From NCBI GenBank assembly GCA_026393975.1, contig JAPKZD010000010.1:62001-126000 (forward strand): DNA of 64,000 bases, in the 5' to 3' direction. The first letter of the stretch is position 1. The number at the start of each line of letters is the position of its first letter. The notes under the pieces were generated by a model. It ran no database searches. It saw nothing but the letters and a program-made list of their open reading frames with translations, and was not told where the DNA came from. Origin of the DNA: Candidatus Aminicenantota bacterium (GTDB taxonomy: Bacteria; Acidobacteriota; Aminicenantia; Aminicenantales; Saccharicenantaceae). Shown in pieces: positions 1 to 8,906 of this stretch. Both the position numbers and the translations under genes were made by a program.

Positions 1-1
1 G

Positions 2-268
2 ACGCCGTACACGGGCCTCTCCCAGGTCATCCGCGGCGACGGGCACTACCAGGTCCAGCAGAGGTTCGGGCTGTACCGCTGGCACATCACCGACCCCATC
101 CGCTTCGAGAAGGACCTCAAGGTGACGATCCAAGCGCTGGGCTGGCGGACAGGCGGGCGCTACTTGCCCCTCCAGGACGACATCGCTTCGGTCGCGTTCT
201 GGTACCAGCAGGAGCCGCATGCCAAGTTCCCCAAGCTCCCGGACAAGGATTACCTGGAGATCATTTAG
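2..268 (+). CDS. C-terminal part of a DUF2961-like protein (5' truncated by window edge)
   Basis: Frame 2 open from window edge to TAG at 266-268: TPYTGLSQVIRGDGHYQVQQRFGLYRWHITDPIRFEKDLKVTIQALGW... Confidence 0.7.
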   Translation, partial: TPYTGLSQVIRGDGHYQVQQRFGLYRWHITDPIRFEKDLKVTIQALGWRTGGRYLPLQDDIASVAFWYQQEPHAKFPKLPDKDYLEII

Positions 269-277
269 CAGAGCGGC

Positions 278-1597
278 TCAGTTGTCGCGGCCTTCGACCT
301 GATCGAGGACGGCCTTGACGTAATTGCCGGAGGCGACCATCCGGACTTCGAAGGCGTTCTTCAGGGCCGTCAGCTCTTTCAGGAAGGGCCGGAAGTCGGA
401 GGGGTCGCTCCAGTTGGCCATCGTCAGCCGCTCGATGATTTCCTTCATGCCCTGGGCGCTGACGACCTCGGCGAGGGTCTCGGGCAGCTTGCCGTTCTCC
501 TTATCGCAGAACCGGACGACGCGGAAGAAGACCTTGCGCAGGACTTCCTGTTGGTTGAGGATCTCCTGCTTGAGCAGGAAGAGGTCCTTCACCGATCCGG
601 TCTTGTCGAGCTGGGAATGGAGATGGCCGGCGCTCTCGACGATCTTGCCGACCGCCGTCATGAAGGATTCGGCGTCGAGGACGGCGCCGGCCTCGGCCGC
701 GAAAAAGCCGAGCTCGATGCCGTTGTTCACGGGCTCGGTCCGGCGGTAACGGGCCAGGGAGGCGAGGCAGAATTCGCGTTCCGCGTCCGGAGCCGGCGCG
801 GCCGGCTCGACATCGGGCTGGGGCTCGGCGGGCAGGACAGCGGCTTCCTCGTAAGGCTCTTCGGCGAGAACCGGTGAGACCGTGACGTTCCCGGCCTGGC
901 TGCTGGGGATGTCGCCCCAGGCGGGGTTAGAGTCGACGAACTCGACGTCGTCCCGGACCCCGTCGTCTTCCGCGGACACGGGGGACGCGAAGGTCTCGGG
1001 GATGGCGGACGGTTCGGGCATCACGGCCTCGGGCGCCGGGGCGAATTCGGCCTGCCGGAGCGTCGACAGGAGGTCGCGGACCTTCTTCAGCTTGAGCACC
1101 TCTTCGTTCCAGTCCACGCCGCTCGCCGCGCTATCGGTGGGCGCGGGGATCCGGGCAGCGATGCCGGCGTATCCGGCGAGGTTCTTCCTGATGTTCTTGT
1201 ATTCGTCCTCGGCCCGCAGGCGGATCTTTTCGAGGTCCTGGTTGAGGCCGGCGATCCTTTCGAGCTCGTCCCCGGCCAGGCCGGCCGCGTTCTCCATCAT
1301 CTTCTGGAAATTTGCGGCGCGGTCGAGGTGCCCCCGGATCTGGCCCCGGATATTCTCCTCAGCCCCCTGAAGCTCGGCCATGACCGACTTGTGCTCGTCG
1401 AGGAAGCCCCGGACCTGGGCGAATTCCTGGTTGACGGCCTCGATCTTCCTGAGCGCCTCTTCCTTCTCGCGGGTGATCGTTTCGATGAGGCCCTGTTCCA
1501 CCTCGGTTTTCTGGGCCGAGAAGATCTCGCTGACGCGTCGTTCGATGTCGTCGAGGAAGGCTGTCGGCTCGGTGCGGTGTTCGGCGATATGATTCAT
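278..1597 (-). CDS. Coiled-coil hypothetical protein with acidic/proline-rich middle region
   Basis: Start MNHIAEHRTEPTAFLDDIERRVSEIF at 1597 with AAGGAG upstream; the listed 854-aa ORF is an over-extension of this frame. Confidence 0.75.
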   Translation of the reverse strand: MNHIAEHRTEPTAFLDDIERRVSEIFSAQKTEVEQGLIETITREKEEALRKIEAVNQEFAQVRGFLDEHKSVMAELQGAEENIRGQIRGHLDRAANFQKMMENAAGLAGDELERIAGLNQDLEKIRLRAEDEYKNIRKNLAGYAGIAARIPAPTDSAASGVDWNEEVLKLKKVRDLLSTLRQAEFAPAPEAVMPEPSAIPETFASPVSAEDDGVRDDVEFVDSNPAWGDIPSSQAGNVTVSPVLAEEPYEEAAVLPAEPQPDVEPAAPAPDAEREFCLASLARYRRTEPVNNGIELGFFAAEAGAVLDAESFMTAVGKIVESAGHLHSQLDKTGSVKDLFLLKQEILNQQEVLRKVFFRVVRFCDKENGKLPETLAEVVSAQGMKEIIERLTMANWSDPSDFRPFLKELTALKNAFEVRMVASGNYVKAVLDQVEGRDN

Positions 1598-1608
1598 GGG
1601 GAACTCCT

Positions 1609-2067
1609 TTAGGCCTGGACGGTCGTCGGGACGTTTTGGCCTTTTCCATAAAGATGGGTGATGAGGACCAGGACGCCGGTGGGGATGCCGTGTTCGAATT
1701 CGACCCCGATCTCGTAGAGGCCGTCTTCGATCATCCGGGTCCAGCGGACATCGGCCCGGACCTTGGTGATCTGTTTCGATTTGGATAGGTAAAGCGTCAT
1801 CCGGAGAGAGGAACCGACCTCGAAAAGCTTGTCCGTGACGATCCGCGCGCCGCCCAAGGAGAGGTCCTTGGTCAGGGCGTTGATGACGCGGGAGTCGGGA
1901 GAGGTGGGCGCACCGGGGAGCTCGATGGCGACCCTGTTTTCCTCGGTGAGTCTCTTGTCTTTTCTGCTTTCGCGCATCATGCGCTCTCTTTCCGGACCTT
2001 GTGCTCCATCGCGGTCGGCGATTCCGTTCTCCGCACTGATGATAAACCGGCCAAAAATCGGGTCCAT
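1609..2067 (-). CDS. PilZ-like domain protein
   Basis: ENRVAIELPGA...TKDLSLGGARIVTDKLFEVGSSLRMTLYLSKSKQITKVRADVRWTR..YEIGVEFE is PilZ-like; start uncertain (internal MRESRKDKR possible). Confidence 0.7.
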   Translation of the reverse strand: MDPIFGRFIISAENGIADRDGAQGPERERMMRESRKDKRLTEENRVAIELPGAPTSPDSRVINALTKDLSLGGARIVTDKLFEVGSSLRMTLYLSKSKQITKVRADVRWTRMIEDGLYEIGVEFEHGIPTGVLVLITHLYGKGQNVPTTVQA

Positions 2068-2171
2068 CGCCGTTGGGGGTGAAACAGGGGGGGATTATCC
2101 CTCCCCCCCCTCGGCCCTCAAAAGAGGGCCCCCCTCGGCGAGGGGTCGGAGGGCCGGGGAGGTCAGGGGAA

Positions 2172-2873
2172 TTAGGGGCGGTACACCCTCGAGAAAGGGG
2201 AGGGGGCGGCGGGCGCGGTCCGGCTGCCGCGGAGGAATATGGCCATGCGGACGTATTTCCGGTCTGTCGGGTCGAGGGGCGGGTCACCCTCGTAGTCGTG
2301 CCAGCGGTCGACGAATTCGGACCGGGGGATCGTGCCGCGCGAACCGAGGAGGGATGGGTCCTCGAAATAGAGGTTTTCGCCGTCCATGCCCAGGAGGACC
2401 ATGTAGTGGCCGTCGTCCCAAGTTTCGGTCCAGGGGAGATCGGCGCGGTCGCGCCAGGCCTGGAGGTCGACGATGACCGTCGTCCCGGCGGCGAGGGCAG
2501 CTTCGAGGTCGGAGAGCTCGAGGCCCTCGCGGAGGTCGGCCGAGAGGCCGAATTCGCGGGCGACGCGGACAATGGCGAGTGGATGCGTCCCGGCCTCGGG
2601 GGTGCTGTGAAGGCGGGCGGCGAGACGGTCCTCGCGTTCTTCCGTCCCCCAGTAGGCCAGGACGGCCTGAAGCGCGGATGCGCCGCAGGTGTAGCCGGTG
2701 CTCTGACGGACGTCGGGGATGCCTTCGAGCAGCGAGGGCAGGGCGACTGGGGAGACGGGGAGCGAAATGGCGGGAAGCGGCGCCGCTCCGCCTTTGAACA
2801 AGGGGACGGGGAGGAGCGTGCCGGCGATCCATCCGACGGCAACGGCGACGAATAGGAGTGTTATTTTTTTCAT
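2172..2873 (-). CDS. C39-like (papain-fold) peptidase family protein, secreted
   Basis: MKKITLLFVAVAVGWIAG signal; DVRQSTGYTCGASALQAVLAYWG Cys motif and DDGHYMVLLGMD His motif. Confidence 0.8.
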   Translation of the reverse strand: MKKITLLFVAVAVGWIAGTLLPVPLFKGGAAPLPAISLPVSPVALPSLLEGIPDVRQSTGYTCGASALQAVLAYWGTEEREDRLAARLHSTPEAGTHPLAIVRVAREFGLSADLREGLELSDLEAALAAGTTVIVDLQAWRDRADLPWTETWDDGHYMVLLGMDGENLYFEDPSLLGSRGTIPRSEFVDRWHDYEGDPPLDPTDRKYVRMAIFLRGSRTAPAAPSPFSRVYRP

Positions 2874-2887
2874 TGATGACCTCCGGC

Positions 2888-3562
2888 CTAGAAGCACTCG
2901 AGCAGGTCGAGGGGCGATGCGATCAGGGCGGCGGCGCCACTTTCGCGGAGCTCCTCGGCCGTGCGGAAACCCCAGAGCGCCCCGACGGGGAACATGCCGG
3001 CGGCGCGGGCCGTGTTCATGTCGACGCCGGTGTCGCCGAGAAAAATGCAGGCTGCCGGTTCGACGCCCAGCTCGCCGGCGATTGAGAGGGCCGGAGCGGG
3101 GTCGGGCTTGAGCGGGACGCCGGGAAGGGCGCCGTGGACGGAGTCGAACCGGAAACCGGCAAGAAGCTCAGCCGTCATCAGGGTCGTGAAGGTGTGGGAC
3201 TTGTTCGAGAGGACGGCCGTTTTGACGCCGCGCCGGCCGATCTCGGCGAGGAGTTCGGGGACTCCGGGGTAGGGGCGGCTGTGAGAGCGCCAGCACGATT
3301 GATACTCACGGCGGTAGTCGGTGACGACGCCGGCGACGTCGGCGTCGGAGAGCGTGACGAAGCCGCGCAGGGCGAAGGTTCGCCGGACCATCTCCTCGAT
3401 GCCGTCGCCGACGAGAAGCTTCGTTTCCTCGACGCTGAAGGGCGCCAGGCCGCGGGCTTCGAGGACCCGGTTCGTGGCTCCGGCGATGTCTTCGATCGTG
3501 TCGAGGAGAGTCCCGTCGAGGTCGAAAATCACGGCCCGGTAATTCGGGGACACAATACTCAT
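2888..3562 (-). CDS. HAD-family hydrolase, phosphoglycolate phosphatase-like
   Basis: VIFDLDGTLLDT, VLSNKSH, FLGDTGVDMNTARAAGM. Confidence 0.85.
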   Translation of the reverse strand: MSIVSPNYRAVIFDLDGTLLDTIEDIAGATNRVLEARGLAPFSVEETKLLVGDGIEEMVRRTFALRGFVTLSDADVAGVVTDYRREYQSCWRSHSRPYPGVPELLAEIGRRGVKTAVLSNKSHTFTTLMTAELLAGFRFDSVHGALPGVPLKPDPAPALSIAGELGVEPAACIFLGDTGVDMNTARAAGMFPVGALWGFRTAEELRESGAAALIASPLDLLECF

Positions 3563-3565
3563 TTC

Positions 3566-4096
3566 CTATTTGCCGGATTTATGGAGGTCGCGGAGGCGGG
3601 CGTAGGTCTTCCAGGCGTTTTCGAGGCGGGTCCGGTCCTCGCCGGTGAGCTCCCGCCTGATCTTGGCCGGGACTCCGGCGGCGAGGACGCCCGGCGGGAT
3701 CTCCATCCCCTCGGGGACGACGGCGCCGGCCGCGACGACCGAGCCCTTCCCGACCTTGGCTCCGGAGAGGATCGTGGCGCCCATGGCGATCAAGGCATCA
3801 TCTTCGATCACGGCCGCGTGCAGGACGGCGCCGTGGCCCACCGTCACTCGCGCTCCCACCAGGCAGGACATGTCCCGGTCCACGTGGACGACCGACCCGT
3901 CTTGGATGTTGGCGTCCTCGCCGATGTCGATCACGGTGCCCTCCATGTCGGAACGGAGGACACAGCCGTACCAGACGCTCGCCCCCTTGCGGATGATGAC
4001 CTTGCCGACGAGGACGGCCCCGGGCGCGACCCAGCCCTCCGGGTCTATCTCGGGCTCGCCCAATTTTTTCGGAACGCCGAAATCGTCCATGCTCAT
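3566..4096 (-). CDS. Gamma-carbonic anhydrase-like hexapeptide-repeat protein
   Basis: Left-handed beta-helix repeats; VHVDRDMSCLVGARVTVGHGAVLHAAVIEDDALIAMGATIL. Confidence 0.85.
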   Translation of the reverse strand: MSMDDFGVPKKLGEPEIDPEGWVAPGAVLVGKVIIRKGASVWYGCVLRSDMEGTVIDIGEDANIQDGSVVHVDRDMSCLVGARVTVGHGAVLHAAVIEDDALIAMGATILSGAKVGKGSVVAAGAVVPEGMEIPPGVLAAGVPAKIRRELTGEDRTRLENAWKTYARLRDLHKSGK

Positions 4097-4185
4097 TTCT
4101 CCTTCGTGCGCGCCAAAATCGATTTTATCATGGCCTGAGCCTGCGTGCTACTGCCCGAGGAAATAAGAAAATTAAATAAAAAATA

Positions 4186-4214
4186 TTGCTTTTGGGCGGC
4201 GACCGGAATATAAT
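4186..4214 (+). promoter_or_regulatory. Sigma70-type promoter for nrdJ
   Basis: TTGCTT (4186-4191), N17, TATAAT (4209-4214). Confidence 0.7.
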
Positions 4215-4277
4215 CCATACTATTCCACTAGTGATTATTTCCCCGGGCGAAAATTCATCGACAAGTTGGAGGATAGA

Positions 4278-6380
4278 ATGGCTGCGACCAGCGGTTTCAA
4301 CGAGAACGGAGGTTTCAACGAGAACGCCCTGAAGATCCTGAAGGCCCGCTACTTCCTGAAGAACGAGGAAGGCGAGCCCGTCGACAAGTCCCCCGAGGAC
4401 CTTTTCCGGCGCGTGGCGACCTACGTCGCCTCGGCCGAAAAGAACAAGGGCGACCGGAAAAAATACGCCGAGGAATTCCTGCGGGTCATGGCGGCCCGCG
4501 ACTTCCTGCCCAATAGCCCCACTCTGACCGGCGCCGGCCGGGGCATGTGCCTGAGCGCCTGCTTCGTCCTGCCCATCGAGGACTCGCTCGATTCCATCTT
4601 CGAGACGGTCAAGAACGCGGCTCTCGTCCATAAAGAAGGGGGCGGCACGGGCTTCGACTTCAGCCTTCTCCGGCCCAAGGGCAGTTTCGTCCGTAAGACC
4701 CAGGGCGTCGCCTCCGGCCCCGTCTCCTTCCTCAAGGTCATCGACGCCGCGACCGAGGCCGTCAAGCAGGGCGGCACCCGCCGCGGCGCCAACATGGGCA
4801 TCCTCCGGGTCGACCACCCCGACGTCGAGGAGTTCATCCAGATGAAGCTCGACGGGACGAGCGCCGCGAACTTCAACATCTCCGTGGCCGTCACCGACGC
4901 TTTCATGGCCGCCCTCAAGGCCGGCTCCGAATACGACCTCGTCGACCCGCACCAGGGAACGCCCGGCGGCAAGAAGGACGCCCGCAAGGTCTTCGCGCTC
5001 ATCGTCGAGTCGGCCTGGGCGGTCGGCGATCCCGGCCTCATCTTCATCGACCGCGTCAACGCCGGCAACCCGACGGCCGGCCTCGGCCCCATCCGGGCGA
5101 CCAACCCCTGCGGCGAACAGCCCCTCCACGACTACGAGTCCTGCAACCTCGGCTCCGTCAACCTGGCCAACTTCTTCGACGCCAAGAAAAAGGGCCGCTT
5201 CGACTGGGACCGCTTCGCGAAGGTCGTCCGCCTCGGCGTCCGCTTCCTCGACAACGTCATCGACGTCAACAAATATCCTCTGCCCCAGATCGACAAGACG
5301 ACGCGGGCTTCGCGCCGCATCGGGCTCGGGGTCATGGGCTGGGCCGACCTGCTGCTCATGATGAAGGTCAGGTACGACTCGGCCAAGGCCCTGGTCCTGG
5401 CCGACAAGGTCGGCGCGTTCCTGCGGGCCGAGGCCACGGCCGCCTCGCGCGGGCTGGCCGCCGAGCGGGGGAGCTTCCCGGCCGTCGGCCAGTCGGTCTA
5501 CAAGGGCACGAAGATGCGCAACGCCACGGTCTTCACCATCGCCCCGACCGGCACCATCTCGCGCATCGCCGGCTGTTCGTCCTCGATCGAGCCCGTCTTC
5601 GCCTTCGAGGTGACCTCGAAGATCATCGACTCCGAGCTCAAGGACGTCCACCCGATCTACGCCGAGTGGAAGGAGAAGAACCCGGGGAAGCCGCTCCCGG
5701 ACTATTTCCGGGCCGCGCACGAGATCCCGCCCGAGTGGCACGTCCGGACCCAGGCCGCCTTCCAGAAGCACGTCGACAACTCCGTCTCCAAGACGATCAA
5801 CTTCCCCCACGAGGCCTCGGTCGACGACGTCGAGAAGGCCTACATGCTGGCCTGGAACATGGGGACCAAGGGGATCACCATCTACCGCGACGGCTGCCGC
5901 GAGAGCCAGGTCCTCTATAAGAACGGGACGGAGATCCTCCATCCCCAGGGGCGGCCGACCTCGCTCCCCTCGGTCACCGACAAGATCAAGACCGGCTTCG
6001 GCAACCTCTATGTGACCATCTCGTTCCACAACCAGAAGCCCTTCGAGGTCTTCGCCTCGATCGGCAAGAGCGGCTACTCGACCATGGCCGACGCCGAGGC
6101 CCTCGGCCGGCTCATCTCGATGGCCCTCCGGAGCGGCGTCGAGGCCGAGGAGGTCATCCAGCAGCTCAAGGGCATCGGCGGCTCCGAACCCATCTTCACC
6201 GAGGGCGGCCTCATCCAATCCATTCCGGACGCCATCGCCAAGGTCCTGGAAAAGCACTTCGGCGAGGTCAAGCAAAACGCCAAGGACTTCTACACCGTCC
6301 GCTGCAAGATCTGCGGGGCCCTCCTGCCCGACGAGAAGTGTCCCGTTTGCATCAACTGCGGCTGGAGCAAATGTGCCTGA
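4278..6380 (+). CDS. nrdJ: Adenosylcobalamin-dependent (class II) ribonucleoside-diphosphate reductase
   Basis: NSPTLTGAGR, LSACFVLPIEDSLDSI, TNPCGEQPL, Cys-rich C-terminus CKICGALLPDEKCPVCINCG; GGAGG upstream of ATG 4278. Confidence 0.95.
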   Translation: MAATSGFNENGGFNENALKILKARYFLKNEEGEPVDKSPEDLFRRVATYVASAEKNKGDRKKYAEEFLRVMAARDFLPNSPTLTGAGRGMCLSACFVLPIEDSLDSIFETVKNAALVHKEGGGTGFDFSLLRPKGSFVRKTQGVASGPVSFLKVIDAATEAVKQGGTRRGANMGILRVDHPDVEEFIQMKLDGTSAANFNISVAVTDAFMAALKAGSEYDLVDPHQGTPGGKKDARKVFALIVESAWAVGDPGLIFIDRVNAGNPTAGLGPIRATNPCGEQPLHDYESCNLGSVNLANFFDAKKKGRFDWDRFAKVVRLGVRFLDNVIDVNKYPLPQIDKTTRASRRIGLGVMGWADLLLMMKVRYDSAKALVLADKVGAFLRAEATAASRGLAAERGSFPAVGQSVYKGTKMRNATVFTIAPTGTISRIAGCSSSIEPVFAFEVTSKIIDSELKDVHPIYAEWKEKNPGKPLPDYFRAAHEIPPEWHVRTQAAFQKHVDNSVSKTINFPHEASVDDVEKAYMLAWNMGTKGITIYRDGCRESQVLYKNGTEILHPQGRPTSLPSVTDKIKTGFGNLYVTISFHNQKPFEVFASIGKSGYSTMADAEALGRLISMALRSGVEAEEVIQQLKGIGGSEPIFTEGGLIQSIPDAIAKVLEKHFGEVKQNAKDFYTVRCKICGALLPDEKCPVCINCGWSKCA
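4293..4328 (+). repeat. 18-bp in-frame tandem duplication at N-terminus of nrdJ
   Basis: GGTTTCAACGAGAACGGA / GGTTTCAACGAGAACGCC (16/18 identical), encoding GFNENG-GFNENA. Confidence 0.85.
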
Positions 6381-6439
6381 GCCGCGGCGCCCGGCCGAAG
6401 AACGTCGCCGCCTCTTTCAAGCGCCGAAGTCGGAGTTTG

Positions 6440-6468
6440 TTGACGCTTATTCTTATTTCTGATTTAAT
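6440..6468 (+). promoter_or_regulatory. Sigma70-type promoter
   Basis: TTGACG, N17, TTTAAT. Confidence 0.5.
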
Positions 6469-6496
6469 AATAGAGTATTAAAAAGGAGTCGTTTTC

Positions 6497-6946
6497 ATGA
6501 AAAAAGCAGCTCTCATGTTGATTATTCTCGGCTGTCTCGCCGGATTGTCCTTCGGACGCAACGGCAACATCGGGTTGGGCCTCATCTTCGGCGAGCCGAC
6601 AGGCCTCAGCGGCAAGTTGTGGACCGGCAAGACCACGGCCTTCGACGCCGGGGCCGCCTGGTCGTTCGTCAGCGGCGGATTCTTCCAGGTCCACGGCGAC
6701 TTCCTCTTCCACAACTTCGACATCTTCAAGGTCGATAAGGGCAAGATGGCTCTCTACTACGGCTTCGGCGGCCGGGTGAAGCTGGCCGACCAAACGATCG
6801 TCAGCGTCCGCGTCCCGATCGGCATCTCCTACCAGTTCGAGAAGACGGCGATCGAGCTTTTCCTCGAAGTCGTCCCCATGCTCGACATCGTCCCGGCCAC
6901 CGAGGTCGGGATCGGCGGCGGCGCCGGCTTCCGCTATTATTTCTGA
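6497..6946 (+). CDS. Small secreted/outer-membrane beta-barrel-like protein
   Basis: MKKAALMLIILGCLAGLSFG signal peptide; alternating Gly/aromatic strands ending FRYYF. Confidence 0.75.
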   Translation: MKKAALMLIILGCLAGLSFGRNGNIGLGLIFGEPTGLSGKLWTGKTTAFDAGAAWSFVSGGFFQVHGDFLFHNFDIFKVDKGKMALYYGFGGRVKLADQTIVSVRVPIGISYQFEKTAIELFLEVVPMLDIVPATEVGIGGGAGFRYYF

Positions 6947-7036
6947 TGATCATCTCTCGAGGGCTGGGTAACAACGGCCGCTAAAACCTCCGGGCCTTCC
7001 GAGCCGACGAAAGGGCGGCGGAGACTCCTGTGGGCC

Positions 7037-8803
7037 GTGGCCGGCGCGGCCGTCCTGGCCGGAGGCCTCATCTTCCCGGGTCCGACTACGCTTTCCGGCC
7101 CCCGGGCTATTCTGGTCTCTCCTCAGTCCCCCCGCCCGGGCGGGCGCCTGCGCGTCCTGGTTGCCTTCGAAGCCGACGCCGCCAAGGTCCAGGCCTTTCT
7201 CCGCGGACCGGCGGGCGCCCTCGAACCCCTCAAGATGAAGAGGGGAGTGGGGCCTCCGTTCTGGGTCGCGGCCGAGTTTTCGACCGGTCCGGCGGGGTCT
7301 TACGCCTTGATGCTCAAAGAGGGCCGGGTTGAATTGCCGGCACTGACCATCGAAGTTTCGGCGGGCGGCACCCCGAAGGCCGGTCTGGCCGGGGGCCCGT
7401 TCGGCGCGAAGGGCTGGTCGTGGGCCGAAGAAAGCCTCTACGCCGCCTGGATCGAGGCGCTCTTCGCCGAGGCGGACGAGCGCTCGTCCTGGAAAGCCCT
7501 CCACGAGGTCATGCGCGACCCGGCGCGGAACATCCTCCACGACCATTTCGGTCTCGGCGAGGACGAGGCTTCCGGCCCGAACGCGCTCGTCATGACCCCG
7601 GACTGCGCCGACAACCCCTATTTCCTGCGGGCCTACTTCGCCTGGAAGCTGGGCTTGCCGTTCGGCTTCCACGAAACGAGCTGGGGGACTCGGGAGCAGG
7701 CACCGCGCGGCCTGCGCTGGCGGACCGAAGCTCCCGCGGCCGGGCCCGACAAATTCAGGCGCCTGCTCGCCGTGGTCAAGAACACCGTCCACGCCGGGAA
7801 CGGCAGGACCGCGCTTCGTGCGGACGAAACCGACTATTACCCGCTCCCTCTCACCAGGAAGGCCCTCAAACCAGGCACGGTTTACGCCGACCCGTACGGG
7901 CACACTCTGACGATCGTCCGGTGGATCCCACAGACCGCGAAGCGCCCGGGCCTGCTCCTGGCCGTCGACGCCCAGCCCGACGGGACGATCGGGGTCAAGA
8001 GATTCTGGAAGGGGAATTTCCTGTTTACGACGGAAGATGTCATCGGCGAGCCGGGGTTCAAGGCCTTCCGTCCGATCGCCCTCGAAAACGGGCGCCCGCG
8101 TCTCCTGACGAACCGGGAGATCGCCGCGGACCCCGACTTCGGCGATTTTTCGCTCGAGCAGGAGAAGATGACGGGCGACGCGTTCCACGCGGCGATGGAG
8201 AAGCTCATCAACCCCGAGCCCCTCGACGCCCCAGCCGCCTTCGAGGACCTCTTCCAGGCTCTCCACGAACAGCTCATCGTCCGCGTCGACTCGGTGGCGA
8301 ACGGCGAGGAGTTCATGAGGGCGCACCCGGGCACGGTCATCCCCATGCCGTCGGGCCCGGCCGTTTACCAGACCCTGGGGCGGTGGGAGGATTTCTCGAC
8401 GCCGAACCGCGATCTGCGCCTGCTCATCGCCATCGACACCATCCTAGAATTCCCGGACAAGGTCGCCGCGAATCCCGGAGCATATGACATATCCGGGAAG
8501 AAGACGCCCGACGAGGTCCGGCGCGGGCTCCTCGCCCTCCAGAAAAACTTAGCGGCCGGCCTCTCCATCACCTACCGGCGGTCGGACGGGGCGTCCCGGG
8601 TCCTGACGCTCGAGGACATCTTCGCCCGCCGGGACGCCTTCGAGATGGGCTACAACCCGAACGACAGCGTGGAGGTCCGCTGGGGGGCACCCGAGGGCAG
8701 CGAGGAGCGCTCGACCGCGCGCCGGCGGGCCCCCGCCTCCCAGATCGAAAAGATGAAGGCCCTCCGGCCCTGGTTCCACAAGCGCCTTCGGCCGGCGGCG
8801 TGA
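7037..8803 (+). CDS. Hypothetical membrane-anchored/secreted protein
   Basis: Long ORF; KGRRR + hydrophobic stretch lies partly upstream of first GTG start, so true start uncertain. Confidence 0.65.
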   Translation: MAGAAVLAGGLIFPGPTTLSGPRAILVSPQSPRPGGRLRVLVAFEADAAKVQAFLRGPAGALEPLKMKRGVGPPFWVAAEFSTGPAGSYALMLKEGRVELPALTIEVSAGGTPKAGLAGGPFGAKGWSWAEESLYAAWIEALFAEADERSSWKALHEVMRDPARNILHDHFGLGEDEASGPNALVMTPDCADNPYFLRAYFAWKLGLPFGFHETSWGTREQAPRGLRWRTEAPAAGPDKFRRLLAVVKNTVHAGNGRTALRADETDYYPLPLTRKALKPGTVYADPYGHTLTIVRWIPQTAKRPGLLLAVDAQPDGTIGVKRFWKGNFLFTTEDVIGEPGFKAFRPIALENGRPRLLTNREIAADPDFGDFSLEQEKMTGDAFHAAMEKLINPEPLDAPAAFEDLFQALHEQLIVRVDSVANGEEFMRAHPGTVIPMPSGPAVYQTLGRWEDFSTPNRDLRLLIAIDTILEFPDKVAANPGAYDISGKKTPDEVRRGLLALQKNLAAGLSITYRRSDGASRVLTLEDIFARRDAFEMGYNPNDSVEVRWGAPEGSEERSTARRRAPASQIEKMKALRPWFHKRLRPAA

Positions 8804-8906
8804 CGGTTGCTTTTCGGGCCGATTTAAGCTAAAAATGGGGGGAATAATGAAAGAAACGCGCGACGGGCGCCATCTAAAATAAGAAAATCCCACGGGAGGA
8901 AACTTC

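Noticed and set aside
1598-2842. N-terminal extension of the 854-aa ORF (278..2842)
   Set aside because: Extension runs antisense-frame through the PilZ-like and C39-like genes; real start is the ATG at 1597
4141-4277. Cobalamin riboswitch or NrdR boxes upstream of nrdJ
   Set aside because: Leader is short and I could not find a B12-box-like GCCACTG or a convincing pair of NrdR boxes; CACTAGTG alone is insufficient
4128-6275. 715-aa minus-strand ORF antisense to nrdJ
   Set aside because: Shadow ORF from high GC3; repetitive D/G/L/R/V composition and no recognisable domain
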